Shown: positions 1-6,654 of the stretch, piece after piece
How positions within the stretch are numbered: position 1 is the stretch's first letter
How the letters are laid out: each line of letters opens with the position of its first letter
Assembly (NCBI GenBank): GCA_950097605.1
Contig: CATNEU010000039.1
Location: 1-8,881, forward strand
Direction: 5' to 3'
Length of the DNA: 8,881 nucleotides
From: an uncultured Oscillospiraceae bacterium
GTDB taxonomy: Bacteria > Bacillota > Clostridia > Oscillospirales > Ruminococcaceae
The notes under the pieces: generated by a model
What the model was told of the DNA's origin: nothing
Seen by the model: the letters and a program-made list of their open reading frames with translations, nothing else
The model's database searches: none
Translations under genes and position numbers: made by a program

Positions 1-567
1 CCCATACTCAGCACCGTATTTCTAAAGCAGAGGTTTAACAGCCGCAACCTGTTGCCGGTTGCGCTTGTAACAGCCGGGCTGTACTTCCTCTGTGCGTCTC
101 CGGAAGGCTTTGCGTTTGGCTGGGGAGAAGTGCTCGCGCTGGCAAGCTCTGCTGCGCTCGCCTGCACGCTTGTGCTGAGTGCAAAATATCTTGGGGATAT
201 CCACCCCATGGCGATGTCGGCGGTGCAGTCGGGCTTTACAGGGGTACTCTTCCTGTTTCTGGCTCTGGTGTTGGAAGGACCGCCGCGGCTTTCGCAGATC
301 AGCGCTGCCGGGTGGGGCGCGGTTGTGTATCTGGCTGTGGGCTGCACCTGCGCCGCCTACCTGCTGCAAAATCTTGCGCTGTGCAAAATACCTGCAAACA
401 CGGTTTCGCTGCTGCTCTGCACCGAACCGGTCTTCACAGCGGCCGCAGCCGCCCTGCTGCTTGGAGAAACGCTTTCGGGACGTGGCTGGCTGGGCGCTGG
501 GATGGTCCTAGCCAGTTTGCTGCTGGCGTCTAGGATGCAGCTTCGAGAGGGAAATGGAAAGATGTGA
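1..567 (+). CDS. EamA/DMT-family transporter, C-terminal part (5' end outside window)
   Basis: The frame is open from the first base and ends at TGA 565-567, so 188 C-terminal residues are visible and the start lies upstream of the window. The protein is almost entirely hydrophobic, with about five or six membrane segments and short polar turns. It ends in the pattern typical of the second EamA repeat: a conserved E-P segment (LLLCTEPVFTAAAAALLLGE) followed by a Gly-rich last helix and a basic tail. EamA proteins are ten-helix drug/metabolite exporters in the cytoplasmic membrane, and the substrate cannot be told from sequence. A strong terminator 40 bp downstream separates the gene from the next one, so it is probably the last gene of its own unit. 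The family call is secure; the function is open. Confidence 0.9.
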   Translation, partial: PILSTVFLKQRFNSRNLLPVALVTAGLYFLCASPEGFAFGWGEVLALASSAALACTLVLSAKYLGDIHPMAMSAVQSGFTGVLFLFLALVLEGPPRLSQISAAGWGAVVYLAVGCTCAAYLLQNLALCKIPANTVSLLLCTEPVFTAAAAALLLGETLSGRGWLGAGMVLASLLLASRMQLREGNGKM

Positions 568-607
568 GAGACTATATAGAATTGCAAAAAATGCCAAATC
601 AGGCAAC

Positions 608-647
608 CGCCGGGGGTGTCCAGGAAACGACGCTTCCGGCGTTTTTT
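608..647 (+). terminator. Intrinsic terminator after the EamA gene
   Basis: Positions 608-620 pair with 629-641 in a continuous 13-bp stem that includes three G-U wobbles. The loop has 8 nt (CAGGAAAC) and is followed at once by six T residues (642-647). The wobbles and the T-run work only in the plus direction, so this ends transcription of the transporter gene. Confidence 0.82.
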
Positions 648-752
648 GTCTGATACGCGCCGAAAGAACAGCCGGTTAAACACGAAAAATCAGGGATTTC
701 AAAGAGGTGGGTCGAATACATTTTCTATGCGCCGCAGCAGGCGGGAACGGCC

Positions 753-781
753 TTGTTTTTAAAGGGAGGATGTGATATAGT
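753..781 (+). promoter_or_regulatory. Sigma-A type promoter upstream of the PLD-like gene
   Basis: TTGTTT at 753-758 is a fair -35. TATAGT at 776-781 is the -10, with the ideal 17-nt spacer and a TGA extended -10 directly in front (773-775). The start codon at 850 would leave a leader of about 60 nt. The site lies between the upstream terminator and the gene it should serve. Predicted from sequence only. Confidence 0.6.
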
Positions 782-849
782 CGAACGGGAATCCACTAAA
801 AATGCTGGGGTTTGTGAAAAGTGTTTCACAGCCGGAGGGAGAATGAAAC

Positions 850-2307
850 ATGGTGACGGCGAAGAAGATTGCTCGGTCGGTGGCAATCGGATTGTTGATC
901 TATCTGCTCTATGCCATCGTTTTTGGCGTACTGAGCTATTCACACCCGCAGACGGTCTCCGAGCAGTTTGCCGATTCGTTCCAGGTATCCTCGTTTTTTG
1001 CAGAGGAGGATACGAGCGGCATCGACCGCGTGATGCTTTTAGAGCAGCCCTCCCTGGCCTTTGACGAGCGCATCCGCCTGATTGAACAGGCGAAGCATAC
1101 GCTGGATATCTCCTGTCAGTCCATTCATTGGGGGCAGTGCGCCGAATACCTGCTGGGCAGCGTATTGAATGCCGCAGACCGCGGGGTGCAGGTGCGTATT
1201 GTGCTCGACGGCAAGGTGGGCGGCCTGACGGGAAAGCAGAAGGATGTGGCCTATGCGCTCTCGCTTCATCCCAATATAGAGTATAAAGTGTACAACACGT
1301 TTCACATCCTGATGCCCTGGCAGTGGAACGTGATGCTGCACGATCAATATATGATCGCGGATGACCGCCTCCTGATCCTGGGCGGGCGCAACATCGGCGA
1401 CCAGTATTTCGACAGCTTCGGGTATGACGGGGCGGTGGTATACAGCCGCGACGTATTGGTTTACAACAGTGACCATGATCGGCAGCAAGGGGAGCGGAGC
1501 GTGCTGCGGCAGGCCAAAGCCTATATGGACAAAGTGTGGGGCGACACGGCAACCACCCTGCGGCATTCCAAACTCTCCCAGAGAAAACAGGCAGAGGGCG
1601 CGCGGCGCGCGAGCCAGCTACGAGAGAGCTATTGCCAGCTTAAAAGTATACGGCCGGAGTTGTTTGCGGGTACGGCCGGCGACTATCACAGCAGGACCCT
1701 GCCGGCCGGCCGGGTACGATTGGTGCACAACCCGCTGAACCGGTCGAAAAAGGAACCCTGGGTGGGCTGGCAGTTGATGCAGCTTGCAAAGCAGGCGGAG
1801 CAATCGGTGGTTGTGCAAACGCCCTATACGATTGCCGGACAGGGGACGATGCAGCTTTTTGAGGAGCTTCGTCAGAAGGACATACAGTTTGACCTGGTGA
1901 CCAACTCCGAGGGCACTGCCTCCAACGATTTGGCATACTCCTGCTATATGTTGCAGAGAGACCAGTTTTACAGGGCGGGCCCCCGGGTTTTTGAGTTTCA
2001 GGGCGCCAATTCCATTCATGGAAAATCCTTTTTGTTTGACAACCGCCTGAGCGCGGTGGGTTCGTTTAATCTGGATGAACGGAGCCTGCATATCAACACC
2101 GAAACCATGTTGGTAATTGATAGCCAGGAATTTAACAGCGCACTGACCAATGCCGTCAACCGGTATAAGAAACAGTCCCTGGTCGTGGGCAAAAACGGAA
2201 TCTATCTGTCGTGTCCCACGGTGGAGGCGCAGCAGGTGCCGTTTGGAAAGCAATTTCGCATCTGGGTGCTGTCGCTGCTGTCGAGAGGCATCTCCTTCCT
2301 GATCTGA
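850..2307 (+). CDS. Membrane-anchored phospholipase D / cardiolipin synthase-like protein with a substituted first HKD motif
   Basis: This 485-residue protein has one N-terminal membrane helix (about residues 9-30) and two PLD half-domains. The second catalytic motif is canonical: HGKSFLFD (H390, K392, D397) followed by GSFNLDERS (404-412). The first reads HDQYMIAD (H164, D171) with Gln166, codon CAA at 1345-1347, where the family has Lys; it is followed by GGRNIGDQYF (178-187). The GGRNIG and SFNLDERS signatures recall ClsC-type cardiolipin synthases, which join phosphatidyl groups at the membrane. Start: ATG 850 has GGAGGGA at 834-840 nine bases upstream. It has its own promoter and lies upstream of the foldase gene. 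The likely role is phospholipid transfer or hydrolysis. With the altered first motif, activity could be reduced or changed, so cardiolipin synthesis is inference. Confidence 0.88.
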   Translation: MVTAKKIARSVAIGLLIYLLYAIVFGVLSYSHPQTVSEQFADSFQVSSFFAEEDTSGIDRVMLLEQPSLAFDERIRLIEQAKHTLDISCQSIHWGQCAEYLLGSVLNAADRGVQVRIVLDGKVGGLTGKQKDVAYALSLHPNIEYKVYNTFHILMPWQWNVMLHDQYMIADDRLLILGGRNIGDQYFDSFGYDGAVVYSRDVLVYNSDHDRQQGERSVLRQAKAYMDKVWGDTATTLRHSKLSQRKQAEGARRASQLRESYCQLKSIRPELFAGTAGDYHSRTLPAGRVRLVHNPLNRSKKEPWVGWQLMQLAKQAEQSVVVQTPYTIAGQGTMQLFEELRQKDIQFDLVTNSEGTASNDLAYSCYMLQRDQFYRAGPRVFEFQGANSIHGKSFLFDNRLSAVGSFNLDERSLHINTETMLVIDSQEFNSALTNAVNRYKKQSLVVGKNGIYLSCPTVEAQQVPFGKQFRIWVLSLLSRGISFLI

Positions 2308-2411
2308 CGCCACATACAAAAACCGGCAAATAGCATAGAAACGACCGGCAATTTTGGGCACTTTACGCAATGGGTTTCACGACCGCGCGTCACACAACCT
2401 TCACATATCAA

Positions 2412-2420
2412 TGCTATACT
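2412..2420 (+). promoter_or_regulatory. Extended -10 promoter element upstream of prsA-like gene
   Basis: TGCTATACT (2412-2420) is a TGn extended -10 with five of six -10 bases matching consensus. No good -35 stands 17 nt upstream (2392-2397 is ACACAA), so it would rely on the extended element or an activator. It leaves a leader of about 60 nt before ATG 2490. No strong terminator was seen after the PLD gene, so read-through is also possible. Confidence 0.5.
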
Positions 2421-2489
2421 AAATGGGAAAATAAAGCGCGTTTCCGTGCGGGACGCAATACGTGTAACAAGGAAAGGAAATAAGGGATT

Positions 2490-3509
2490 ATGAAAAAAGC
2501 GATTGCAATTTTACTGTCCGCAGTGCTTACGGCGTCTCTGTTCACCGGCTGCGGCGATAAGAAAGAGACCCCGTCCGGCAGCTCGGGGACAGGCGGCGCG
2601 GCTGTGAGTAGCTCCTATCTCACGGTGGACGGCAAGGCGATCCTGGTTCCCTATGTCGCCAAGGTGGATGGGGAGGAAGTCTCTCTGGACAACCTGCGGT
2701 ATTACTTTTTGAACCTCAAGGCCAATATGAACGCCTCCGGCGAGCTGACCGCCGACCAGGAAACCCAGCTGATGGAGGACGCCATGGCCTATGTCAAGGA
2801 CGACATTGCGATCAAGCGCCTGGCGGAGAAAAACGGCGTTTCCCTGACGGATGAGGAGAAAAAGGAAGTTGCAGACAACATCGAGAAAAACAAGCAGCAA
2901 TATGAAAGCGAGGCCGAGTATGCCAAAGCGCTGGAGAAGCAGTATATGACGCCGGATTTCTATGCGTCGATGCAGGAGCTTGGCATGATACGCAACAAGC
3001 TGCTGGAAAAGCTGTTTGACAAGGGCGGCGCGTATGAGATGAACGAGGAGGCCGTTAAGCAGCAGGTGAACAGCAGCTTTGTGCACGCAAAGCACATTTT
3101 GGTGCAGAGCACCACCGAGAATTACGAGGCGCGCGCGAAAGAGGCACTTGAAAAGGTGCAGGCCGGGGAGGACTTCGACGAGCTTGTGAAAGAATATGGC
3201 GACGACCCGGGTATGGAATCCCAGCCCGAGGGGTACTATTTCACCCGTGGGCAGATGGTGCAGGAGTTTGAGGACGCCGCCTATGCCCTCGAGGTCGGGC
3301 AGACCAGCGGGCTTGTGAAAACCTCGTATGGCTACCATATCATCCAGAGGCTGCCGATTGATGAGGAATATGTGGCCGAAAACCTCGAGACGCTCACAAG
3401 TTCCTGCAAACAGGCCAAGTTCGACGAGCTGCTCGACGAGCTGGTGAAGGGCTTTGAGGTGCACAAGTCGGACAAATATGATTTGATCAATTCCAAGACT
3501 CTGAAGTAA
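2490..3509 (+). CDS. prsA: PrsA-type lipoprotein foldase (PpiC/parvulin peptidyl-prolyl isomerase)
   Basis: The 339-residue product begins with a lipoprotein signal peptide: MKK, a hydrophobic stretch, then FTGC with Cys21 as the lipid-bearing residue. A low-complexity Ser/Gly linker follows. A charged helical region at about 50-190 resembles a SurA_N/trigger-factor-like chaperone domain. A parvulin domain covers about 197-290, opening with FVHAKHILV (197-205) and closing with YGYHIIQRL (280-288). A short helical tail ends the protein. Such proteins sit on the outer face of the cytoplasmic membrane and help exported proteins fold by proline cis-trans isomerisation. Start: ATG 2490 is preceded by a purine-rich AAGGAAAGGAAATAAGGG stretch. 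The gene ends 24 bp before a strong hairpin terminator. The family call is firm; clostridial genomes often carry several paralogues, so the symbol denotes the type rather than strict orthology. Confidence 0.9.
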   Translation: MKKAIAILLSAVLTASLFTGCGDKKETPSGSSGTGGAAVSSSYLTVDGKAILVPYVAKVDGEEVSLDNLRYYFLNLKANMNASGELTADQETQLMEDAMAYVKDDIAIKRLAEKNGVSLTDEEKKEVADNIEKNKQQYESEAEYAKALEKQYMTPDFYASMQELGMIRNKLLEKLFDKGGAYEMNEEAVKQQVNSSFVHAKHILVQSTTENYEARAKEALEKVQAGEDFDELVKEYGDDPGMESQPEGYYFTRGQMVQEFEDAAYALEVGQTSGLVKTSYGYHIIQRLPIDEEYVAENLETLTSSCKQAKFDELLDELVKGFEVHKSDKYDLINSKTLK

Positions 3510-3533
3510 TCCGGGCAACGAAATGCAAATGAA

Positions 3534-3571
3534 AAAGCGCCCCGAAAGAGATTTCTCTTTCGGGGCGCTTT
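3534..3571. terminator. Bidirectional intrinsic terminator between convergent genes
   Basis: A perfect 17-bp stem (3534-3550 with 3555-3571) closes a 4-nt ATTT loop. The plus strand continues TTTCTATTTTC, and the minus strand reads out into CTTTTTC. The hairpin lies between the ends of the foldase gene (3509) and the converging flippase-like gene (3626), so it can stop transcription from both sides. Confidence 0.93.
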
Positions 3572-3589
3572 CTATTTTCGCTTCCGGGT

Positions 3590-3610
3590 ATCCGCAATGC
3601 CATTGCGGAT
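3590..3610. repeat. 21-bp near-perfect palindrome between convergent genes
   Basis: ATCCGCAATG (3590-3599) and CATTGCGGAT (3601-3610) are exact inverted copies around a single C. It lies 18 bp from the main terminator, inside the 3' region of the minus-strand operon. As RNA it could fold only with a few central bases unpaired. It may be an auxiliary terminator or 3'-end stabiliser, since the plus-strand flank runs into GCGTTTTC. A protein-binding site is also possible. Confidence 0.6.
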
Positions 3611-3625
3611 GCGTTTTCATTTCCT

Positions 3626-4732
3626 TCAGGGGTGCGCGCTGCCCAGCGCAGCGCCGGTTTGCGGCGCATGGTGGCGCAGTTTGTTTTGATCGCGCTTGCC
3701 GCTGCGCAGTTGGGCGACAACGCAAACAGCGCCACTGATTAAAACCAATGCATAAAAACTGATTCCGCGCCAGATCAGCATGGCCGGCAGGATCAACGCC
3801 GGCGCGAAGAACAGCTTGAAGATCGAAAGGAAACCGCCCTCCGAAGCGCCGGCCGCGCCGGGCAGCGGCAGGGAAGAAACTGCAATGGTCAAGATGGATT
3901 GGGTGGCAAGGATTGTGTGCAGCGGCGTTCCGGACAGGCCGAACGCCAGATAGACGAAATAGGGAACGAGATACAGCAGTGTGATCTGCAAAACAGTGGC
4001 CAAGAACACTTTGCAAATGACCAGTTTGTTTTTGCGGATAAATTTGGCGCCCTCGCGGTATTCGTCGATCATGGCGCCGAGGCTCTGCTCGTATTTCTCC
4101 ACCTGTTTGACCAGGCGGATACGGTGCAGCAGGTGCAGCAGGCCGAACAGCACCCGTTTGACCAGCCGGTCGTGGAAGATTACAGCCGTGATAAACCCGA
4201 TTAACAGGATATTGACCACAAAACCATATACCATCAGGATGCGCAGACCCGGCGTGCTGGACGCGAGAAAGCCCAGATGGGACAGCAGCATACCCGCCGC
4301 GTACAGCACCATCACAAGCTGATAGACCACGATGACCACCAGCAGTGTGAGCGTCGAGGAGGCGATTGAGATGTTGTCCTTTTTCATATAGTATACCTGT
4401 GCCGGCTGCCCGCCCGAGGCGGATGGGGTGATGGAGCTGAAGAAAAAGCCGACGAAGGCGTATTTCAGGCATTTTAGGAACCGGACAGGGGTTTGCAGCG
4501 TCTTTTGAATTTGGTGGATGTTGACGGCTTCGCAGCTTACGAAGCCCAGCATGCAGAGCAGTCCCAACAGGATAAACGGCAGTTTCACGCCGCGCAGCGC
4601 AGCGAAGATTGCCGCAGGGGATTGGTCTTTGAACAGCAGGTAAAACGTCAAGGCGATAATTACACCCATAAACAGCAGGCTGCCGACAATTTTTTTCCGG
4701 CTGGCGGGTTTTTGTTTTTCGGTTGCCGTCAT
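3626..4732 (-). CDS. Flippase-like / LPG_synthase_TM (YbhN, UPF0104) membrane protein
   Basis: This 368-residue polytopic protein has about eight hydrophobic segments (for example 14-35, 52-72, 124-150, 163-187, 236-264, 308-340). It shows the two family signatures: TPSASGGQPAQ (102-112) and LPLPGAAGASEGGF (288-301). The domain matches the flippase half of MprF, but no lysyl-transfer domain follows, so this is a stand-alone version. Such proteins are thought to move or expose (glyco)lipids across the membrane. Start: the frame stays open upstream to 5011, but ATG 4732 has GGAGGAGGAG six bases ahead and forms an ATGA overlap with the deacetylase stop. The upstream extension is therefore read in another frame of that gene. 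It is the last gene of the minus-strand operon and ends before the bidirectional terminator. The substrate is probably the product of the glycosyltransferase two genes upstream (inference). Confidence 0.92.
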   Translation of the reverse strand: MTATEKQKPASRKKIVGSLLFMGVIIALTFYLLFKDQSPAAIFAALRGVKLPFILLGLLCMLGFVSCEAVNIHQIQKTLQTPVRFLKCLKYAFVGFFFSSITPSASGGQPAQVYYMKKDNISIASSTLTLLVVIVVYQLVMVLYAAGMLLSHLGFLASSTPGLRILMVYGFVVNILLIGFITAVIFHDRLVKRVLFGLLHLLHRIRLVKQVEKYEQSLGAMIDEYREGAKFIRKNKLVICKVFLATVLQITLLYLVPYFVYLAFGLSGTPLHTILATQSILTIAVSSLPLPGAAGASEGGFLSIFKLFFAPALILPAMLIWRGISFYALVLISGAVCVVAQLRSGKRDQNKLRHHAPQTGAALGSAHP

Positions 4733-5424
4733 AGAGTCTCCTCCTCCAGTTTTTGAAAGGTGTAGCCCGCCTGAATCAGCGCCGGGAGCGCTGTTTCGAG
4801 CGCCTGCAATGTATTTTCTGGGGCGCCCGCGTCCCCGCCCGCATCGTGCAGGCAGAGGATTGCGCCGCTTTTCACGCGATTTTCTAGTTTTTTGCAGATG
4901 GTTTGCGGGGTGCTGTGCCGGCTCCAATCCTCCGCCATGACGCTCCAGAGTGTGAAGCGGAGGCTGTGCCTGCGGCAATAATAGAGGTTTGCGAGGTTGA
5001 TCATGCCCCATGGCGGCCGGTAGAAAACCAGCGGCCAGCCGTGCTTTTCAAATACCGCCAGGCTCTTCTCAAAATCCCGGCGGACATAGCCGGGCGTTTT
5101 GCACCAGGCGTTTTGGTGTTCATAAGAGTGCAGTGCGACCTGGTGCCCCTCTGCGAGCATGCGATCCACCAGAGCGGGATGCCGTTCCGCCCGCGCGGCC
5201 ACGAGGAAAAAGCAGGCGTGCACGCCGTTTTCACGCAGCAGGTCGAGCAGCCGGCCGGTATAGCGCGGGTCGGGCCCGTCGTCAAACGAAAGGACGATCC
5301 GATGGTCTCCCGCAACCGTTTTGACCGGCATGCGGCTGCACCACTTGCACCAGTAGGTCGGGATCACGGCATAGACGGCGTATCCGAGCAGGGCAACGGC
5401 GAGGACAAGCAATAGGATCTTCAT
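4729..5424 (-). CDS. NodB-type polysaccharide/carbohydrate deacetylase, membrane-anchored
   Basis: The 231-residue product has an N-terminal hydrophobic helix (about 2-22) that should place the catalytic domain outside the cytoplasmic membrane. The NodB motifs are in order: SFDDGPD (46-52, catalytic and metal Asp48/49), HSYEH (99-103, metal ligands His99 and His103), RPPWG (136-140), WSVMAEDW (160-167) and CLHDAGG (191-197, catalytic His193). This predicts a metal-dependent hydrolase removing N- or O-acetyl groups from a sugar. In motif 4 a Met (163) stands where many relatives have Asp, so substrate choice may differ. At about 230 residues it is little more than the core domain, without peptidoglycan-binding repeats. 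Start ATG 5424 overlaps the preceding stop by ATGA, and the stop overlaps the next ATG the same way, implying translational coupling. Peptidoglycan is one possible target; the operon suggests a glycolipid headgroup as another. Confidence 0.93.
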   Translation of the reverse strand: MKILLLVLAVALLGYAVYAVIPTYWCKWCSRMPVKTVAGDHRIVLSFDDGPDPRYTGRLLDLLRENGVHACFFLVAARAERHPALVDRMLAEGHQVALHSYEHQNAWCKTPGYVRRDFEKSLAVFEKHGWPLVFYRPPWGMINLANLYYCRRHSLRFTLWSVMAEDWSRHSTPQTICKKLENRVKSGAILCLHDAGGDAGAPENTLQALETALPALIQAGYTFQKLEEETL

Positions 5425-6518
5425 GACGCGCGCACCTTCTGTTCGCGTATGCAGGAAGTCATTGCGTCTTTCAAAGGGGTGTCGTCCAGCGCGCTTTTTA
5501 AAAGCACCATGTTGCGGCGCATGGTACCGATTGCCTTTTCATTGTGCAGCAGGCTGCCGATGTCCTGCGGGATTTCCGGCCCGTCCCGCCAGAAAACACG
5601 TCCGATGTTGTGGTTGATGATGAAGTTCGCGTTGCCGATCTCCTGCTGTAAAAACGGGTGGATGACCACAATGGGCCTTGCTGCCTGGATGGCCTCGAAC
5701 AGCGTGATGCCGCCGGGCTTGGATACAATCAGGTCGCACCACTCCATGTATTTCGCCACCTCGCCGGTAAACCCCACAACCTCGATGTTGTCGTACTGCC
5801 CGTGCAGCCGGGAATAGGCCTCGGTGTTGTGGCCGGTGATGATCACGGTTTTCACGCCCGGCAACTGGTCCCGAAGGTCGTAAAACTGCCGCTTGCGCGG
5901 CAGAAGGCCCATGCCGCCGCCCATAATCAGCAGGTGCTTTTCTGCGGATTCAGGGCTGCGCGGCGGGATGCATTTAAACCGCTCTTTGACCGGAATCCCA
6001 TAGATGCAAATGCGCGCCGGTTCGACGCCGCGCGCGGCCAACCGGGATTTGAGGCTCTGGGAGGCCACGAGATAGAGGTCGGTATGCGAGTTGATCCATT
6101 CAATATGGGTGCTGATATCCGTAATGCAGGTGATCAGCGGCAGCGTGCTGCCGGTCTGCTCTTTGAATGCCGACAGCAACTGGGAACAAAACGGCAGCGT
6201 GGACAGCACCACGGCAGGCCGGGTTTCCCCGAGCAGCTTATACAGCGCTTTCATAAAGTAGTGCAGAAACGGCACGCGGTTTTTCCGGTTGTTCCTGTCG
6301 CTGGTTTTGTAGTATAGATTGTAGATGCCACTGCCGCGGTTGACAAGCAGCTTATACGATTTATAGAGTTCCTGGCTGTGGTTTGGCATTGCATATTCAA
6401 AAAAGTCCACGACACGGGTGCTGTCGCATCCGTATTTCTCTTTTGCCTCCGCCGCTAGCGTGTTTGCAACCGAGAAATGACCCAGTCCGAACCGGGCTGT
6501 CAATATTAAAGCAGTCAT
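5421..6518 (-). CDS. UgtP/MGDG-synthase-like glycosyltransferase (GT28)
   Basis: This 365-residue protein has an MGDG_synth-type N-terminal domain with GLGH (11-14) and TDISTHIEWI (133-142), followed by a GT28 nucleotide-sugar domain. The latter shows GIPV (174-177), MGGGMGLLP (199-207), SKPGGITLFEA (266-276) and PFLQQEIGNANFI (288-300). Relatives transfer glucose or galactose from a UDP-sugar to diacylglycerol on the cytoplasmic membrane face, giving glycolipids and lipoteichoic-acid anchors. No transmembrane helix is evident, as expected for a peripheral enzyme. Start: ATG 6518 is chosen because GGAGGTG (6531-6525) stands six bases upstream; an in-frame GTG at 6527 falls inside that site. 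It heads a trio coupled by ATGA overlaps with the deacetylase and flippase-like genes. The sugar, acceptor and number of sugars added cannot be read from sequence. Confidence 0.92.
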   Translation of the reverse strand: MTALILTARFGLGHFSVANTLAAEAKEKYGCDSTRVVDFFEYAMPNHSQELYKSYKLLVNRGSGIYNLYYKTSDRNNRKNRVPFLHYFMKALYKLLGETRPAVVLSTLPFCSQLLSAFKEQTGSTLPLITCITDISTHIEWINSHTDLYLVASQSLKSRLAARGVEPARICIYGIPVKERFKCIPPRSPESAEKHLLIMGGGMGLLPRKRQFYDLRDQLPGVKTVIITGHNTEAYSRLHGQYDNIEVVGFTGEVAKYMEWCDLIVSKPGGITLFEAIQAARPIVVIHPFLQQEIGNANFIINHNIGRVFWRDGPEIPQDIGSLLHNEKAIGTMRRNMVLLKSALDDTPLKDAMTSCIREQKVRAS

Positions 6519-6550
6519 TCTGCCCACCTCCGTGTTGTGATTGGAGCAGC

Positions 6551-6654
6551 CTTAGCAATTGTTTGCAGCCGGGCGGCGGCTTGCTAAGATTGTCCCGGGC
6601 CCCAATGTCCTCTGCGCGGCGTCTCCGGTGCCGTGCGGAGGACGGCAATCCGTC
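6551..6654. repeat. Cluster of abutting inverted repeats in the padR-operon gap
   Basis: The 134-bp gap between the coiled-coil protein gene and the glycosyltransferase gene is filled with dyads laid end to end. CTTAGCAA 6551-6558 pairs with TTGCTAAG 6581-6588. ATTG 6589-6592 pairs with CAAT 6603-6606 around a CCCGGGCCC core. The 14-nt arms 6607-6620 and 6630-6643 pair fully if two G-U pairs are allowed on the plus strand (two A-C mismatches on the minus strand). GACGG 6641-6645 pairs with CCGTC 6650-6654 over the stop codon. An alternative pairing (GCCGT 6630-6634 with ACGGC 6642-6646) excludes the last two. No T-run follows any of them, and no -10/-35 pair is visible. It may be an RNA processing, stabilising or attenuation element within the operon. 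Confidence 0.55.

Noticed and set aside
725..1552. A 275-codon minus-strand frame opposite the PLD-like gene
   Set aside because: It is rich in Arg, Pro, Cys and Ser with no domain, and antisense to a gene with clear motifs and a good ribosome binding site.
2511..4472. A 653-codon open frame on the minus strand running antisense to the foldase gene and across the terminator into the flippase-like gene
   Set aside because: It is antisense to a well-defined PrsA-type gene and crosses a perfect terminator hairpin. It also covers a real same-strand gene in another frame, and its translation shows no domain. The length is explained by GC-rich codon bias.
4733..5011. N-terminal extension of the flippase-like protein by 93 residues
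   Set aside because: The extension is read inside the NodB gene in another frame and has an Arg/Pro/Gln-rich composition. ATG 4732 has GGAGGAGGAG and an ATGA overlap.
6551..6588. The CTTAGCAA/TTGCTAAG hairpin as an intrinsic terminator
   Set aside because: No T-run follows on either strand, and the inner stem has a mismatch and a six-base bulge.
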